A program made the position numbers and the translations under genes. This document shows positions 16,829-24,219 of a DNA stretch of 45,005 nucleotides, in pieces. Every line of letters starts with the position of its first letter. Position 1 is the first letter of the stretch. The notes under the pieces are model-generated. The model saw only the letters and a program-made list of their open reading frames with translations, was not told the DNA's origin and searched no databases. Source of the stretch: Phycisphaerae bacterium. GTDB lineage: Bacteria > Planctomycetota > Phycisphaerae > UBA1845 > UTPLA1. The DNA is taken from assembly GCA_023150615.1 (NCBI GenBank), contig JAKLKO010000007.1:1-45005 (forward strand), in the 5' to 3' direction.

Positions 16829-19452
16829 TAATCGTGTCTCCGAGCTGAACTCGGCGGATCGGACGCAGGCCGAGCGGGATCGGCTCGCGGGGCGGACTTC
16901 CTCAAATACGGCACGAGGCGCGCGAACAGCTCATCCGCCAGCAATCGGTGTCCCGTGGCGTTCGCATGATCGTCCCACGGCGCGAGCACGATTGTATCAC
17001 GGTCCGCGACGCTGTTGAAGGCGGCGTCCAGATCGATGAAGTCCAGTCCCGCCTTTTCGACGCCGCGGACGAGTTCCGCGCGTCGAGTCGGCTCCTGAAA
17101 CCCCGGATCGACGGTCGCCGGTCGCCACACGGCGAAGACTCGGATGCCGCGATTCGCGCACTCCGCCGCGAGCTGCTTGAACATCCATTCGTAGATCTCG
17201 TCGACGTGTGCCTGCAACCGGTGTCGGATCATAAGCTGGGACATTCCACGTCCGACGCCCGCGCGGCGGCAGACGTCCTGCAAGAACCCCTCCGGGATCT
17301 GGTCGCGCCAGCTGGACATTGCCAGGTCCTCGAGATCGAATTCGCGATCCTGCCCACAGATGAAGAAGAGCACGGCGTCCGGCGAAAACTCGAAGCCGTC
17401 GTATATGAGCTTGTACAGTTTCCGAAGCGCTCCGTAGCCGCCGACACCCATGTTGAGGATCTCGTAGCGCGCGGCCATTCCGGGGTTCTCACGGTTGAGG
17501 CGATCCTCCACGAGGTTCTCGAACGTCTCACGGTCCCGGACCCCGGACCCGACTTCGTGCGACGACCCCAGAAGAACGATGCGGTACGTTGCGGGCGGCT
17601 TCTGCTTCTCGTAGTCCCGGTCGCGCATGCCCCAGCGATTCGTGGTCGCGACCGTCCCGCACAACATCTCGGAGACGGACGGCGCGATCGATCGTCGCAA
17701 AAACCCCTCGCGATCGACGAACAGCCTGGGACTGATCCAGCCGTCCGGCTCGCTTCGCCTCGTCTGCCAGACGCGCTGATTCGCGCGGACGACGTCCAGT
17801 TCTTCGTAGTACCCGCGGCGCTGCCAGTCAACATCGCGCGCGTTCAACTGGTCCTCACGAAGCGCCTTCACGACGCGCTGCGCGGTCGGATCCTCGACGC
17901 GGTTTGCCCCGAGGATCGCGAGAAGCAGCGCGCCGTTGGCCGTCATCAGGCCGGCCGTCCTCCAAAAACGAAACGGCGCCGCGTGCACCGCGGCGACGCC
18001 CTCGGAGCTTTCGCGCGTCGATCCGCCGAACAGGACGCCCGCGATGCCGATCAACGCCAGGCCTCCCGCGATTGCGGCGACGTGCGCTCCATTGATCCGA
18101 ACGAGGCTCTCGGCCAGGATCCGCAGCTCATCTGCCGATCCGCAGTACCACAGCGTCCATAGCGCGCAGATCGTGACGAATGTCCCGATCGTCTTGAGGG
18201 CCGTCAGGGCGTGCGTCGTCAGGTCGACGCGGCGCTTCGTCAGGGTCCTCCGGCGCCCGGCGACCGCCTCGCGGATGGCATTGACCATGACGAGCAGCGC
18301 GAGGATCGTCCAGAACGAGATATCCTGCCACTTGAAGTCGACCACGCCGAGGAGCCAGAACCACTGCCAGACGTGCAGCGCCCACGTCGCGAAGAACGCG
18401 ATTAGGGTGCCGAGGGCGATCGCGCGAACCGTGCCGATGCGGCGCAGTGCGAAGAATGCCGGATAGAAGAAGAGCTTCATGATGAAGTCCTTCCAGTAGA
18501 TGTTGATCCGGCGCCAGAAGTCCGTGAAGCTCGACGCGAGCAGGTATCGGTGGTGCGTCTCGGGCAGGTTGAACCCGAACATCAGCAGCAGGCCCACGAT
18601 CAGATGAAACCGGCCGGAGACCTGCAGGTACAGCAGGTACGTCGCGACCATGAACCCCACGGCGTCCCCCGCGTCCTGGACGCCGGCGATGCTCAACGGC
18701 GCGAAGTGGTAAACAAGGCGGTAGAGCAGAAGCTGCACGATGCCGCGCATCATCCAGACGATGCCGGACTGGTAGATCCGCTCCGGATCGTCGTTGTAGT
18801 ACGTCCGAACAAACGTCTTGTAGTCGACAACGGGAAATAGCGGGAAGCAGACGTTCGGCAGCATGAAGAAGTAGGCGATGGCGCGTGACAGGCTCATCTC
18901 GGCGGCGCGATGCTTCAGATCGTACAGATAGATCATGATCCGGAAGACGAACATCGATCCCAGCACGGGCCATACGCCCGACAGCATCGGAAACCAGTCC
19001 CAGCGCGCGCGCAGGAACACGAGCGCTGCGACGAGCACGCAGATCACCGCGATCCGCCTCGAGTGCGTCAGCGGAAGGTGACAGGCCCCGATCACGATCA
19101 TGCCGATCGCGACAAGCACGGAGCCGGGCAGCAGGCCGAAGAGACTCTGTTCCGGCGCGAGGCCGAGGATCGTGCCCCCCACCGACAGCAGCGCAAAGAA
19201 CGGCAGGCGCCAGCGCCGCGGCAGGTAGTGGTGAATCACGAATCCCCCGAACGCGCAGGCCATCACCCGGCCGAACGTCATGCTCTCCAGATGAAACGCG
19301 TAGGTCAAAAGGACGATCAGAAAAAACTGGAAGGCGATCGCGCCGAACCGTGCGTGGCGCCCGAACGTCCCGTGCGCCGGCGCATCGTGGCGCGCCGCGG
19401 CCTCCGCAACATCCGGGGCCGAAGGCGGTGGAATGATCAGCTCGCCTCGCAT
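16828..19452 (-). CDS. MBOAT O-acyltransferase fused to a C-terminal SGNH/GDSL-like domain
   Basis: This 874-aa membrane protein has two parts. Residues about 25-540 hold many hydrophobic helices typical of the MBOAT family (DltB, AlgI, PatA), with an FWRRINIYW segment and the likely active His in TWALHVWQWFW (H360). Residues about 600-870 form an SGNH-hydrolase-like domain with block I LLGSSHEVGSG, NMGVGGYGA and a terminal DDHANATGH block. In D-alanylation the MBOAT (DltB) and SGNH (DltD) functions are separate proteins; here they are fused. It is the first gene of the operon, followed by the carrier, so it most plausibly takes the acyl group from the carrier and moves it to a lipid, glycan or other surface acceptor. 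The acceptor is unknown. No strong ribosome site is seen before the ATG. Confidence 0.85.
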   Translation of the reverse strand: MRGELIIPPPSAPDVAEAAARHDAPAHGTFGRHARFGAIAFQFFLIVLLTYAFHLESMTFGRVMACAFGGFVIHHYLPRRWRLPFFALLSVGGTILGLAPEQSLFGLLPGSVLVAIGMIVIGACHLPLTHSRRIAVICVLVAALVFLRARWDWFPMLSGVWPVLGSMFVFRIMIYLYDLKHRAAEMSLSRAIAYFFMLPNVCFPLFPVVDYKTFVRTYYNDDPERIYQSGIVWMMRGIVQLLLYRLVYHFAPLSIAGVQDAGDAVGFMVATYLLYLQVSGRFHLIVGLLLMFGFNLPETHHRYLLASSFTDFWRRINIYWKDFIMKLFFYPAFFALRRIGTVRAIALGTLIAFFATWALHVWQWFWLLGVVDFKWQDISFWTILALLVMVNAIREAVAGRRRTLTKRRVDLTTHALTALKTIGTFVTICALWTLWYCGSADELRILAESLVRINGAHVAAIAGGLALIGIAGVLFGGSTRESSEGVAAVHAAPFRFWRTAGLMTANGALLLAILGANRVEDPTAQRVVKALREDQLNARDVDWQRRGYYEELDVVRANQRVWQTRRSEPDGWISPRLFVDREGFLRRSIAPSVSEMLCGTVATTNRWGMRDRDYEKQKPPATYRIVLLGSSHEVGSGVRDRETFENLVEDRLNRENPGMAARYEILNMGVGGYGALRKLYKLIYDGFEFSPDAVLFFICGQDREFDLEDLAMSSWRDQIPEGFLQDVCRRAGVGRGMSQLMIRHRLQAHVDEIYEWMFKQLAAECANRGIRVFAVWRPATVDPGFQEPTRRAELVRGVEKAGLDFIDLDAAFNSVADRDTIVLAPWDDHANATGHRLLADELFARLVPYLRKSAPRADPARPASDPPSSARRHD

Positions 19453-19454
19453 TC

Positions 19455-19472
19455 GTTGAATCCGAATTCAAC
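19455..19472. repeat. Hairpin directly before the MBOAT start codon
   Basis: A perfect 7-nt inverted repeat, GTTGAAT (19455-19461) and ATTCAAC (19466-19472), with a 4-nt loop lies 2 bases before the MBOAT ATG (19450-19452, minus strand). It covers where the ribosome would bind, and no purine-rich site is visible there. It could be an operator or an mRNA hairpin that limits translation. Confidence 0.45.
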
Positions 19473-19888
19473 CCGCATCGTCGTTCAAGAACGCAAAGAT
19501 CGACCGGCCCGCCCCGTCGTTCTCGAATGATAATGCTCAGGTACGCGGGGGACCGCGCTTGCGAGTGCTCGCGATCTAAATCGTACACAAGTCCCGGCGA
19601 TTATTGAGCTTAACCGGTCTCCGCCCGGCAATCAACCGCACGAATGAACCGCCTTCATCCGAGCGTTCCAATGGGCCCTCTGAGTCATCTATCGGCCGTC
19701 GGAACGCCCCGCCGAGCTAGTGTTGTGGTGGATTTCACCGCGCGGTCGGACCGAATCCAGCTTCCGCGCCCATGCGTCTCCGAAGTCCTTTTTTTTCATA
19801 AGCTTGGAACGCGCACGAACGAACGTCGGCGCCGACCGGGGGGTCCTTCGTCGAGATTGCTTTCAGGGGGAGGGCGATCGGGCGTGAT

Positions 19889-19906
19889 CGCGCGGGCACC
19901 CGCGCG
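19889..19906 (-). terminator. GC hairpin after the response-regulator gene
   Basis: CGCGCGG (19889-19895) and CCGCGCG (19900-19906) pair perfectly around a 4-nt loop, 18 bases past the stop of the response-regulator gene. There is no T-run on the transcript's 3' side, so it may end transcription only with Rho or may only protect the mRNA end. Confidence 0.35.
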
Positions 19907-19923
19907 TGGCCGTTTGCACTTGT

Positions 19924-21267
19924 TCAGTGGCGCAGCCCGTACTTTCTGATCTTGTTGTAGACCGTGACGCGGTCGACGCGGAGGATCTCCGCCGCTTCGC
20001 TCACGTTGCCGTGGGTGCGCTCCAGGACCGCCGCAATGTGCCGTTTCTCGACGTCCGCGAGCGAATCCCCGCCGTTGTCCGCCGATCGCGTGTGCGTCCG
20101 CAGCGGCAGGTCCTCGGCGCGGATCACCGGCGGCGTGCCCACGACCATGGCGCGCTCGATGGCGTTCGATAGTTCGCGGACGTTGCCCGGCCAGTCGTAG
20201 CCCACGAGGATCTCGATTGCCTCCGGACTGAAGTCGGTGATGCGCTTCCCCATCTGACCGGCGAATCGGCGCACGAAATGCCGCGCCAGCAACGGAATGT
20301 CGCCGCGACGCGCGCGAAGCGGCGGGGCCTCGATCGTGAACACGTTAATGCGATAGTAAAAGTCCTCGCGGAAGCGGCCCTCGCGAACCGCGGTCTCGAG
20401 GTTCTCGTTGGTCGCGCAGATCACGCGGAAATTCGCCTTCACGGGGTGCGATCCTCCGATGCGCACCAGCTCCTTCGTCTCCAGCACGCGCAGCAGATCG
20501 ACTTGCATCTTCGACGATATCGCCCCGACTTCGTCGAGGAAGAGCGTGCCGCCGTCGGCCATCTCCAGCCGCCCCTTCCGACGCTCGTGCGCGCTGGTGA
20601 ACGCGCCCTTCTCGTGGCCGAACAGCTCGCTTTCCAGAAGATTCTCAGGGAACGCCCCGCAGTTGACCGGAATGATGGGAAAATAGCGTCGGGCGCTGTT
20701 GGCGTGAATCGCCCGCGCGATCAACTCCTTGCCCGTGCCGCTCTCTCCGAGAATGAGCACGGTCGCATCGGTCTTGGCCACGTGCTCGACGAGCTTCAGC
20801 ACGCGGCGCATCGCGTCGCTCTCGCCGATGATCGTATCGACCGCAACCAGCTCGTTGATCGTCTCACGGAGCTGCACGTTTTCCTGCTTCAACTGGCGCT
20901 GCTCCAGCGCGCGCCGGACGATGTGACTCAGCTCGTCCGGATCGATCGGCTTGGTGATGTAATCGAACGCCCCCTGCTTGAGCGCCCGTACGGCCGTCTC
21001 CGCCGTCGCGAAGGCCGTGATCATGATGACCGTCGCCAGCGGATCGATCCGGTTGATGTGTTCCTGGAGTTCGATGCCGTCCATCACCGGCATCTTGATG
21101 TCCAGCAGCGCCACGTCGAACCGCTTGTCCTTCAGCAGGCGGAGCGCTTCGGTGGCGCTATCGACCGCGACGACTTCGTAGCCGTCCTTGCGAAACCAGT
21201 TGTACAGCGAGTCCCGAACGGAGAACTCGTCATCGACGATCAGGATGCGCGCAGGCCCGTTTCCCAT
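19924..21267 (-). CDS. NtrC-family sigma54-dependent response regulator
   Basis: This 447-aa protein has the three NtrC domains in order. The receiver (1-120) has the phospho-acceptor D56 in LLDIKMP. The AAA+ domain (about 145-380) has Walker A GESGTGKE (174-181) and the sigma54-contact loop GAFTSA (221-226), where the usual last Gly is Ser. The C-terminal Fis-type HTH ends TVYNKIRKYGL. ATG 21267 is chosen for the GGGAG upstream and because it follows the kinase stop by 4 bases; the 21-codon extension overlaps the kinase gene. It is the partner of the upstream haem-binding kinase. A good -24/-12 promoter at 24148-24163 is its most likely nearby target. Confidence 0.92.
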   Translation of the reverse strand: MGNGPARILIVDDEFSVRDSLYNWFRKDGYEVVAVDSATEALRLLKDKRFDVALLDIKMPVMDGIELQEHINRIDPLATVIMITAFATAETAVRALKQGAFDYITKPIDPDELSHIVRRALEQRQLKQENVQLRETINELVAVDTIIGESDAMRRVLKLVEHVAKTDATVLILGESGTGKELIARAIHANSARRYFPIIPVNCGAFPENLLESELFGHEKGAFTSAHERRKGRLEMADGGTLFLDEVGAISSKMQVDLLRVLETKELVRIGGSHPVKANFRVICATNENLETAVREGRFREDFYYRINVFTIEAPPLRARRGDIPLLARHFVRRFAGQMGKRITDFSPEAIEILVGYDWPGNVRELSNAIERAMVVGTPPVIRAEDLPLRTHTRSADNGGDSLADVEKRHIAAVLERTHGNVSEAAEILRVDRVTVYNKIRKYGLRH

Positions 21268-21271
21268 GAGG

Positions 21272-23008
21272 CTAGACTCCCGGGAGATGTTCGTGAAGCG
21301 TTGCCCGACCGGCGACGTGGAGCGGACCACCGACGGCCAGCGCGGCGTCGTCGATCTTTGGTGGCCGTCGCGGCAGATGCAGGCGGAAGGTCGTCCCGCG
21401 GCCCGGCTCGGACTCGACGTCGATCGACCCGCCGTGTCGATGCACGATGCCGTACACGACGGCCAGTCCCAGCCCGACTCCGCTGCCCGTCTGCTTCGTG
21501 GAAAAGAACGGCTCGAAGATGTGCGGCAGTACGTCGGGCGCGATGCCGACGCCGCAGTCGCCGACTTCGATCTGCACCTCGTCCGGCTCGGGGCGGAGCC
21601 GCACCATCAGCCGCCCCTGACCCGACGGAAGCTGCGACATGGCGTCGACGGCGTTGACGAACAGCGCGAGCAGGGCCTGCTGGACCTGGTCGCCGTCCGC
21701 CAGAATTTCGTGATCGTCGCCGTGCTGTTGCACATCGAGCTGGATCCCGCGCATCTCGAGATGGTGGCGCACGAGCATCAAACAGCGGTCGACGATCTCG
21801 CTCACGTCGATCGTCGTCCGTTTCATCTCGCGCGGCCGGGCAAACGTCAGCAGGTTCTTCACGATCTCGCCGCAGCGCCGCGTCTCCTGCTGGATCAGGT
21901 CCAGGTAGCGGCCCAGCTCCTCGCGCACCTCGGGGGCCAGCGCCTGGCCGTCGATCTCGCGCTCAATCAGCCGGGCGTACGTCAGCATGCCGGCCAGCGG
22001 GTTGTTCAACTCGTGCGCCACGCTGGCCGACAGCTTGCCCAGCGAGGCCATCTTCTCCATGTGCAGGACCTCGTGTTGCGCGCGGCGGAGTTCCTCGGTC
22101 TTCTGCGCGACCTTTTCCTCCAGAGTGCGCGACCATTCGGTGATCGACCGCCGCGCGTGGCTGAGCTCGTCGACCATGCTGTTAAATGCGTCGGCGAGTT
22201 GTGCCAGTTCGTGCCGGCCGCGGATCTCGATCCGCGTCTCGAGATCGCCGCGCGCGATGCGTTGCGTGCCCTCGTGAAACTGCCGCACGGGCCGCCGCAC
22301 GACGCGCTGCACAAACAGCGCCGCGACGACCCCGATCAGCAGGAGCAGGAGAATCGTCGTGCGAACCAGTTGCAACCGTGCGGTTCCCACGGCCAGATCG
22401 AGGGGCGCCATCGACATTTCGACGTCGAGGACCCCGAGGACCTTTTGGTCCGCCGGATGCGCGTGACACGCCGCAGTGGCGCAACTCGCTTCGTTCTCGA
22501 TGATCGACAGGTGCCGAAGAACGTCCGGTCCGGCCGGCCGATGCGTCAGGCTGCTGCGCTCCAGCACCGCCGCGGCCTTGATCCGCTCCGGCCCGTGGCA
22601 GCTTCGACACGTATCCGAGTCGAGCTTCACATTGCGGCCGATCTCGGCACGGTCCGCGGACAACACGATCATGCCCTGCTTGTCGTAGCAGCGGATGGCC
22701 GCGATCTCCGCACCGTCGGCAAGGCGCTCGAACGTCGACTGCACCTCGTCGAGCCGGTTGAGCAGCATGCCGTCGTGCGTCGCCCGTTCGATCAATTCGC
22801 TGCACCGCTGGGCATCGGCGCGAACGAATCGCAGGAAGTACTCCTGCATTGAGCGAAAACTCAGCACGGCGTGGACCGCCAGGACCAGTCCGACCGAGAT
22901 ACACAGGGGGGCAAGCAGCCGGAAGGCGATGGACTCGACAAACGGCCAGAGGCGATTGGACGCGAGTCGTTCTTCGCTTTCGCGAAGCATCGAAGGACCT
23001 CGCAGCAT
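21272..23008 (-). CDS. Membrane sensor histidine kinase with two c-type haem sites
   Basis: This 578-aa kinase has a first membrane helix at about 31-50, a periplasmic loop of about 160 residues, a second helix at 217-235, then HAMP, a coiled coil, the HisKA H-box SVAHELNNP (H332) and a complete HATPase_c domain (VNAVDAM; DCGVGIAP; GVGLGLAVVYGI). The periplasmic loop carries a haem c motif CRSCH (134-138) and a CX4CH site, CATAACH (176-182), so it probably binds two haems and senses redox state or a gas ligand. The start could also be the internal ATG at 22990, which has a GAGG upstream. It is followed by its NtrC-type regulator after 4 bases. HATPase and H-box are certain; haem at the CX4CH site is inference. 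Confidence 0.9.
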   Translation of the reverse strand: MLRGPSMLRESEERLASNRLWPFVESIAFRLLAPLCISVGLVLAVHAVLSFRSMQEYFLRFVRADAQRCSELIERATHDGMLLNRLDEVQSTFERLADGAEIAAIRCYDKQGMIVLSADRAEIGRNVKLDSDTCRSCHGPERIKAAAVLERSSLTHRPAGPDVLRHLSIIENEASCATAACHAHPADQKVLGVLDVEMSMAPLDLAVGTARLQLVRTTILLLLLIGVVAALFVQRVVRRPVRQFHEGTQRIARGDLETRIEIRGRHELAQLADAFNSMVDELSHARRSITEWSRTLEEKVAQKTEELRRAQHEVLHMEKMASLGKLSASVAHELNNPLAGMLTYARLIEREIDGQALAPEVREELGRYLDLIQQETRRCGEIVKNLLTFARPREMKRTTIDVSEIVDRCLMLVRHHLEMRGIQLDVQQHGDDHEILADGDQVQQALLALFVNAVDAMSQLPSGQGRLMVRLRPEPDEVQIEVGDCGVGIAPDVLPHIFEPFFSTKQTGSGVGLGLAVVYGIVHRHGGSIDVESEPGRGTTFRLHLPRRPPKIDDAALAVGGPLHVAGRATLHEHLPGV

Positions 23009-23046
23009 CGGAGCATAGTCCGCCGCGCTGAAAACCTCAACGCCGT

Positions 23047-23073
23047 GTTGACTTTGTTTACAAGCCTGTCAAC
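23047..23073. promoter_or_regulatory. Inverted repeat between divergent kinase and H-like genes
   Basis: GTTGAC (23047-23052) and GTCAAC (23068-23073) form an inverted repeat around an AT-richer centre containing TTGTTTACAA. Read leftwards, TTGACA (23072-23067) could be the -35 of the kinase operon, though no good -10 follows at 17 bp. A shared operator for the two divergent genes is possible. Confidence 0.3.
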
Positions 23074-23268
23074 AAAACCGGTCCACGGACAGCACCTGGG
23101 CCGATATCCGCGACGCCCATGTCTTGGTGGGCCGCGACTTCGATCCCCGGCACGCCGCGTGTCAGGGGTCTTCGTGCGGAAGCCGGGTTGATCACAGTAC
23201 GGCTGCGATCGCGCCCGGACTCGCCCGATCGGCTCCGCCGGCCTGAAGGCCGCCCGGAGGTCGAGGTC

Positions 23269-24006
23269 ATGGTCATGGTCGGACTCGAAACCGTCGCGTC
23301 AGAACCGTGCGTATGGATGACGGCCGGGGTCATCCGCTACAAGCTCTGCGATCATCATTTCGATTGTGAGCACTGTGCTCTCGATGCCGCCATCCGCGGC
23401 CGATCCCGCGATTCCGACGTTTACAATCGTACGACCGTTCTAAGCCCGTTGCGGCCCGACCTGGCGTTTCCGGCCGATCGGCGCTACGGCGGCGGACACA
23501 TCTGGCTGCGCCCGGTCGAGCACGCACGGCCGCAATGCCAGCTTGGCATCGACGCCTTCGCGGCTGCGCTGCTCGAATGCCCGTTTCACGTTCATTGGAA
23601 CGAAGCTCCGCGAGTCCTCCGGCCGAGCGAGGCGATCTTCGAACTCGAGTTCGACGATGGCTCGCTGGCGTTCTCGGTGCCGTTCGCAGTTCGACTGCTC
23701 GACCGGAACGCGGAATTGCAGGACGATCCTGAGCGGCTGATTCGCGATCCATACGGCAATGGTTGGATCGCGGTCCTGGCACACTCCGAGGCGAATGCTC
23801 CGGCGAGCTTGATGTCATGCGACGAGGCCCGCGATCGCGCGCGCCTCGACCTGCGTCGGACGAGGCGTCGAATCGCCCTTCACCTGCTGGCCGAAAATAA
23901 CGAGCTTCCACCCGCCGATCCGCTCAATGCGCGGCCGTTCGCCGGACCGTGGCGGTTCCTCATCGGTCCGGAATACCTGAACCTCGTTCGCGAATCGCTT
24001 CACTGA
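23269..24006 (+). CDS. Glycine-cleavage-H-like protein without lipoyl lysine, with N-terminal Cys motif
   Basis: This 245-aa protein starts at ATG 23269, 8 bases after a GGAGG; the frame is open further back but without domain content. The N-terminus has a four-Cys pattern C14-x12-C27-x5-C33-x2-C36 (CVWM..., YKLCDHHFDCEHC), which could hold a metal or Fe-S cluster. Residues about 70-170 follow the H-protein fold (GGHIWLRP...LGIDAFAAALLE ... RLIRDPYGNGWIAVL), but the position of the lipoylated Lys is in FDDGSL, so it cannot carry lipoate. A role in glycine cleavage is therefore unlikely. A partner or maturation protein of the respiratory module next door is my inference. Confidence 0.75.
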   Translation: MVMVGLETVASEPCVWMTAGVIRYKLCDHHFDCEHCALDAAIRGRSRDSDVYNRTTVLSPLRPDLAFPADRRYGGGHIWLRPVEHARPQCQLGIDAFAAALLECPFHVHWNEAPRVLRPSEAIFELEFDDGSLAFSVPFAVRLLDRNAELQDDPERLIRDPYGNGWIAVLAHSEANAPASLMSCDEARDRARLDLRRTRRRIALHLLAENNELPPADPLNARPFAGPWRFLIGPEYLNLVRESLH

Positions 24007-24025
24007 TGCTCGAATGTTGAGGTTT

Positions 24026-24046
24026 TCAGCGCTGGCGCTGAGATTT
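24026..24046 (+). terminator. Terminator-like hairpin
   Basis: TCAGCGC (24026-24032) and GCGCTGA (24035-24041) are perfect inverted arms, followed by GATTTT, 20 bases after the stop of the first H-like gene. TTTTCAGCGC occurs twice here (24023 and 24044). It would separate the first H-like gene from the sigma54-driven operon. Confidence 0.4.
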
Positions 24047-24147
24047 TCAGCGCGGTGATGTAAACGACCTCCCGCGCATCGGCCACGACCTTTCGATTTC
24101 TTCGGAATCCGCGATCTCCGATCGATGCGGGCGGCGCCATTCGCGCA

Positions 24148-24163
24148 TGGCGCGCCCATTGCA
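24148..24163 (+). promoter_or_regulatory. Sigma54 (-24/-12) promoter
   Basis: TGGCGCG (24148-24154), 4 bases, then TTGCA (24159-24163) fits the sigma54 consensus TGGCACG-N4-TTGCA with one mismatch, and the invariant GG (24149-24150) and GC (24161-24162) are separated by exactly 10 bp. The predicted start is near 24174, about 45 bp before the ATG of the membrane H-like gene. An NtrC-family activator is encoded 2.9 kb away, divergently. Confidence 0.75.
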
Positions 24164-24219
24164 CGGGTGCTGGTGGGACCCGATCGGTCCACGGCGAACG
24201 CCGCTCAAAGGAGCCGGCC

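Larger units (their letters stand above)
19453..19923. other. 471-bp intergenic region before the acyltransferase operon
   Basis: This gap lies between the end of the response-regulator gene and the start of the MBOAT operon, both on the minus strand. It must carry the operon's promoter, but I find no convincing sigma70 pair or -24/-12 pair on the minus strand. It holds a hairpin next to the MBOAT start, a GC hairpin near the regulator's stop, a small AT-richer patch (about 19575-19615) and an eight-T run (about 19790-19797). No credible coding frame is seen. Confidence 0.5.

Noticed and set aside
20278..22852. Long plus-strand frames of 459 and 554 aa
   Set aside because: They lie opposite the NtrC-type regulator and kinase genes, both with complete domain sets; the frames are GC-bias shadows.
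23097..23111. Second sigma54 promoter before the first H-like gene
   Set aside because: TGGGCCG...CCGC has the right GG-GC spacing, but the -12 part (CCGC instead of TTGC) is poor and it lies 158 bp from the start codon.
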